NCBI GenBank assembly: GCA_002331485.1
Contig: DCYS01000027.1
Span: forward strand, 122,872-186,871
Origin: Flavobacteriales bacterium UBA2104
GTDB lineage: Bacteria; Bacteroidota; Bacteroidia; Flavobacteriales_D; Crocinitomicaceae
Direction of reading: 5' to 3'
DNA length: 64,000 bases
Below, piece after piece: positions 62,940 through 64,000 of the stretch. The first letter of the stretch is position 1, and the number at the start of each line of letters is the position of its first letter. The notes beneath the pieces are model-generated. The model did not search any database, was not told the origin of the DNA, and saw only the letters and a list, made by a program, of their open reading frames with translations. The position numbers and the translations under genes were made by a program.

Positions 62940-63332
62940 GTGGATTACGCGATCGAAATAAAATTCAAGGAACTAATAGCTGAACTAGAGGAGAAATTCG
63001 GAGGAGGGATGGATGTTCAAGCCATACTATTTCTTATTGGAGTGCAAGAACTCGGTAAAGGTTATCAGAAGTTTTCAAAGCGTCAAAAGACAGAATTAAT
63101 GCACGTTGCAGTCTGTACGGTTTTAGAGCCTTTTGGATTCTATAAGACCATCGGACGAGATGAAGATAACTGGCCACATTTTGAGTTCGTGAAGAAACTT
63201 CCGCCTTTAGATGAACGCCAACAACAGCACTTGATCAAAGAAGCTATTCTCGAGTATTTCAACGCAGAAAAGAATGAGGATCCAGAAACGATCAAAGTTC
63301 CGGAGGTTTTGAGGTATTTTAATGAGGAATAG
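62940..63332 (+). CDS. Conserved Bacteroidota protein of unknown function
   Basis: 130 residues; GTG start (DYAIEIKFKELIAEL follows). Distinct blocks are MDVQAILFLIGVQELGKG, LMHVAVCTVLEPFG and DNWPHFEFVKKLPPL. I recall similar proteins in other Bacteroidota without a known function. Soluble, helical, no signal peptide. Divergent from the glycosyltransferase gene across a 65-bp region. Confidence 0.85.
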   Translation: MDYAIEIKFKELIAELEEKFGGGMDVQAILFLIGVQELGKGYQKFSKRQKTELMHVAVCTVLEPFGFYKTIGRDEDNWPHFEFVKKLPPLDERQQQHLIKEAILEYFNAEKNEDPETIKVPEVLRYFNEE

Positions 63333-63919
63333 ATTAGGCTTAGTATTTCATTTCACAGAGAGCACGGAGCTTTTTTCTAAAGGCGCGGTAGGAGGACATT
63401 GAGCCTGTATGGTGTAGATTGGTAACATCTTGTAAACTGAAGTAATTAAACGTTCTACTTACGCCCCTCATGCTCTGTGAGCTCCAAAAAAGCCATATTC
63501 ACTCTGAGATCTCTGTGTAATGTTTTTTCACAGAGCCATGGAGTGTTTTGTATAGCGCGTAGCAGAAGAGCTCAGAGCATGAAAGGAGATAGATCCGCAG
63601 TACTTCGACTTACTCAGTTAGGCGCAGGCTCAGTGGGAGCCGCTCATCTCGACAAGCTCGATACATCGCAGCGTAACAAATTTTGAATGAGGAATATAGA
63701 ATATCGAATAAATTATCCATAGTTACTCCTCTATTAATTGAGTATGAGTCTCTGTTTTGATTCATCTATTGCTGAATATTTACTCGGCTTTTAAACACTA
63801 GAAAATCAACAACATACAAGTATAAATACGTAGATCAGTTTACGTGTTTATACCGTTCATTCCAGTAGTTTTAATTACTAATTTTACAATGTTTAGTGCT
63901 ATTGAAATAAATCAAAGGA
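63333..63919 (+). other. Gene-free region with short dispersed repeats
   Basis: 587 bp without a convincing gene. The first 370 bp carry CACAGAG, CTCTGTG and CACGGAG words, such as CACAGAGAGCACGGAGC at 63354-63370, and GATCTCTGTGTAA at 63508-63520, the reverse complement of a 13-mer in the 47.5-kb island. Words like CGACAAGCTCGATAC near 63651 resemble repeats seen in other Bacteroidota. The last 220 bp are AT-rich and plain, with a TAATTTTA near-consensus -7 word at about 63881. Confidence 0.55.
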
Positions 63920-64000
63920 ATGATAACCAACAACCTAACCTACTCTACACTTGATCTGATAAAGGAATTAACAAAAGAAAACTTATATCTAAATCCTAAA
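63920..64000 (+). CDS. Possible partial gene at the window end
   Basis: An ATG at 63920 opens a frame of 27 codons that runs to the edge without a stop (starts MITNNLTYSTLDLIKEL). The word AAAGGA just upstream could be a weak ribosome site. Too short to assign a function. Confidence 0.4.
   Translation, partial: MITNNLTYSTLDLIKELTKENLYLNPK

Noticed and set aside
63477..63686. 69-residue frame in the last repeat island
   Set aside because: Consists of repeat words on the DNA level; composition unlike a real protein.

Overview
The window is chromosomal DNA of a Bacteroidota bacterium, most likely a marine-type member of the Flavobacteriales outside Flavobacteriaceae proper (Cryomorphaceae or Crocinitomicaceae-like). 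This placement is inferred from several things: an Alternative Complex III respiratory operon, type IX secretion (T9SS) cargo with type B C-terminal domains next to a PorP/SprF protein, almost no Shine-Dalgarno sequences, and repeated use of the Bacteroidota promoter element TAnnTTTG just upstream of starts. No rRNA, tRNA, CRISPR array, transposase, integrase or phage gene was seen.

Region 1 (1-6.4 kb): the conserved yceD-rpmF-plsX operon on the minus strand, its last gene cut by the window edge. Then three overlapping plus-strand genes: a 4'-phosphopantetheinyl transferase, a PcrB/GGGP-synthase-family prenyltransferase and an unknown single-pass membrane protein. An aldehyde dehydrogenase of the ALDH7/AmaB type follows with its own terminator.

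Region 2 (6.4-19 kb): one continuous respiratory operon, actA-B-C-D-E-F followed by coxB and coxA, encoding a quinol:cytochrome c oxidoreductase coupled to an A1-type cytochrome c oxidase. It ends at a strong hairpin after coxA. ActC carries an unexpected C-terminal helix-hairpin-helix domain.

Region 3 (19-36 kb): ruvB and queG. Opposite them lies a 59-residue minus-strand gene whose intrinsic terminator overlaps the end of queG. Next come a TPR sensor kinase and a NarL-type regulator, then a cell-surface cluster: two giant repeat proteins with T9SS type B sorting domains, one PorP/SprF protein between them, and an OmpA-type peptidoglycan-binding protein. A DUF3817 membrane protein and a possible small RNA close the region.

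Region 4 (36-47.5 kb): dxr, a secreted propeller-like protein, a heme-receptor-like TonB-dependent receptor with a small companion, a secreted WD40/caspase protein with an EF-hand, yebC, a CvpA-family gene and a small outer-membrane-type protein.

Region 5 (47.5-64 kb): housekeeping and regulatory genes separated by three gene-free islands of short dispersed repeats. It holds a lipoprotein, a DUF1295 membrane protein, a YhaO/YhaN (SbcDC-like) pair followed by a TPR/PP2C phosphatase, a thioesterase, ileS, an OmpA/VWA lipoprotein, a family 9 glycosyltransferase and a conserved unknown. The most striking single observation is a 41-nt imperfect palindrome inserted in frame in ileS, next to the threonine-rich motif of its editing domain.
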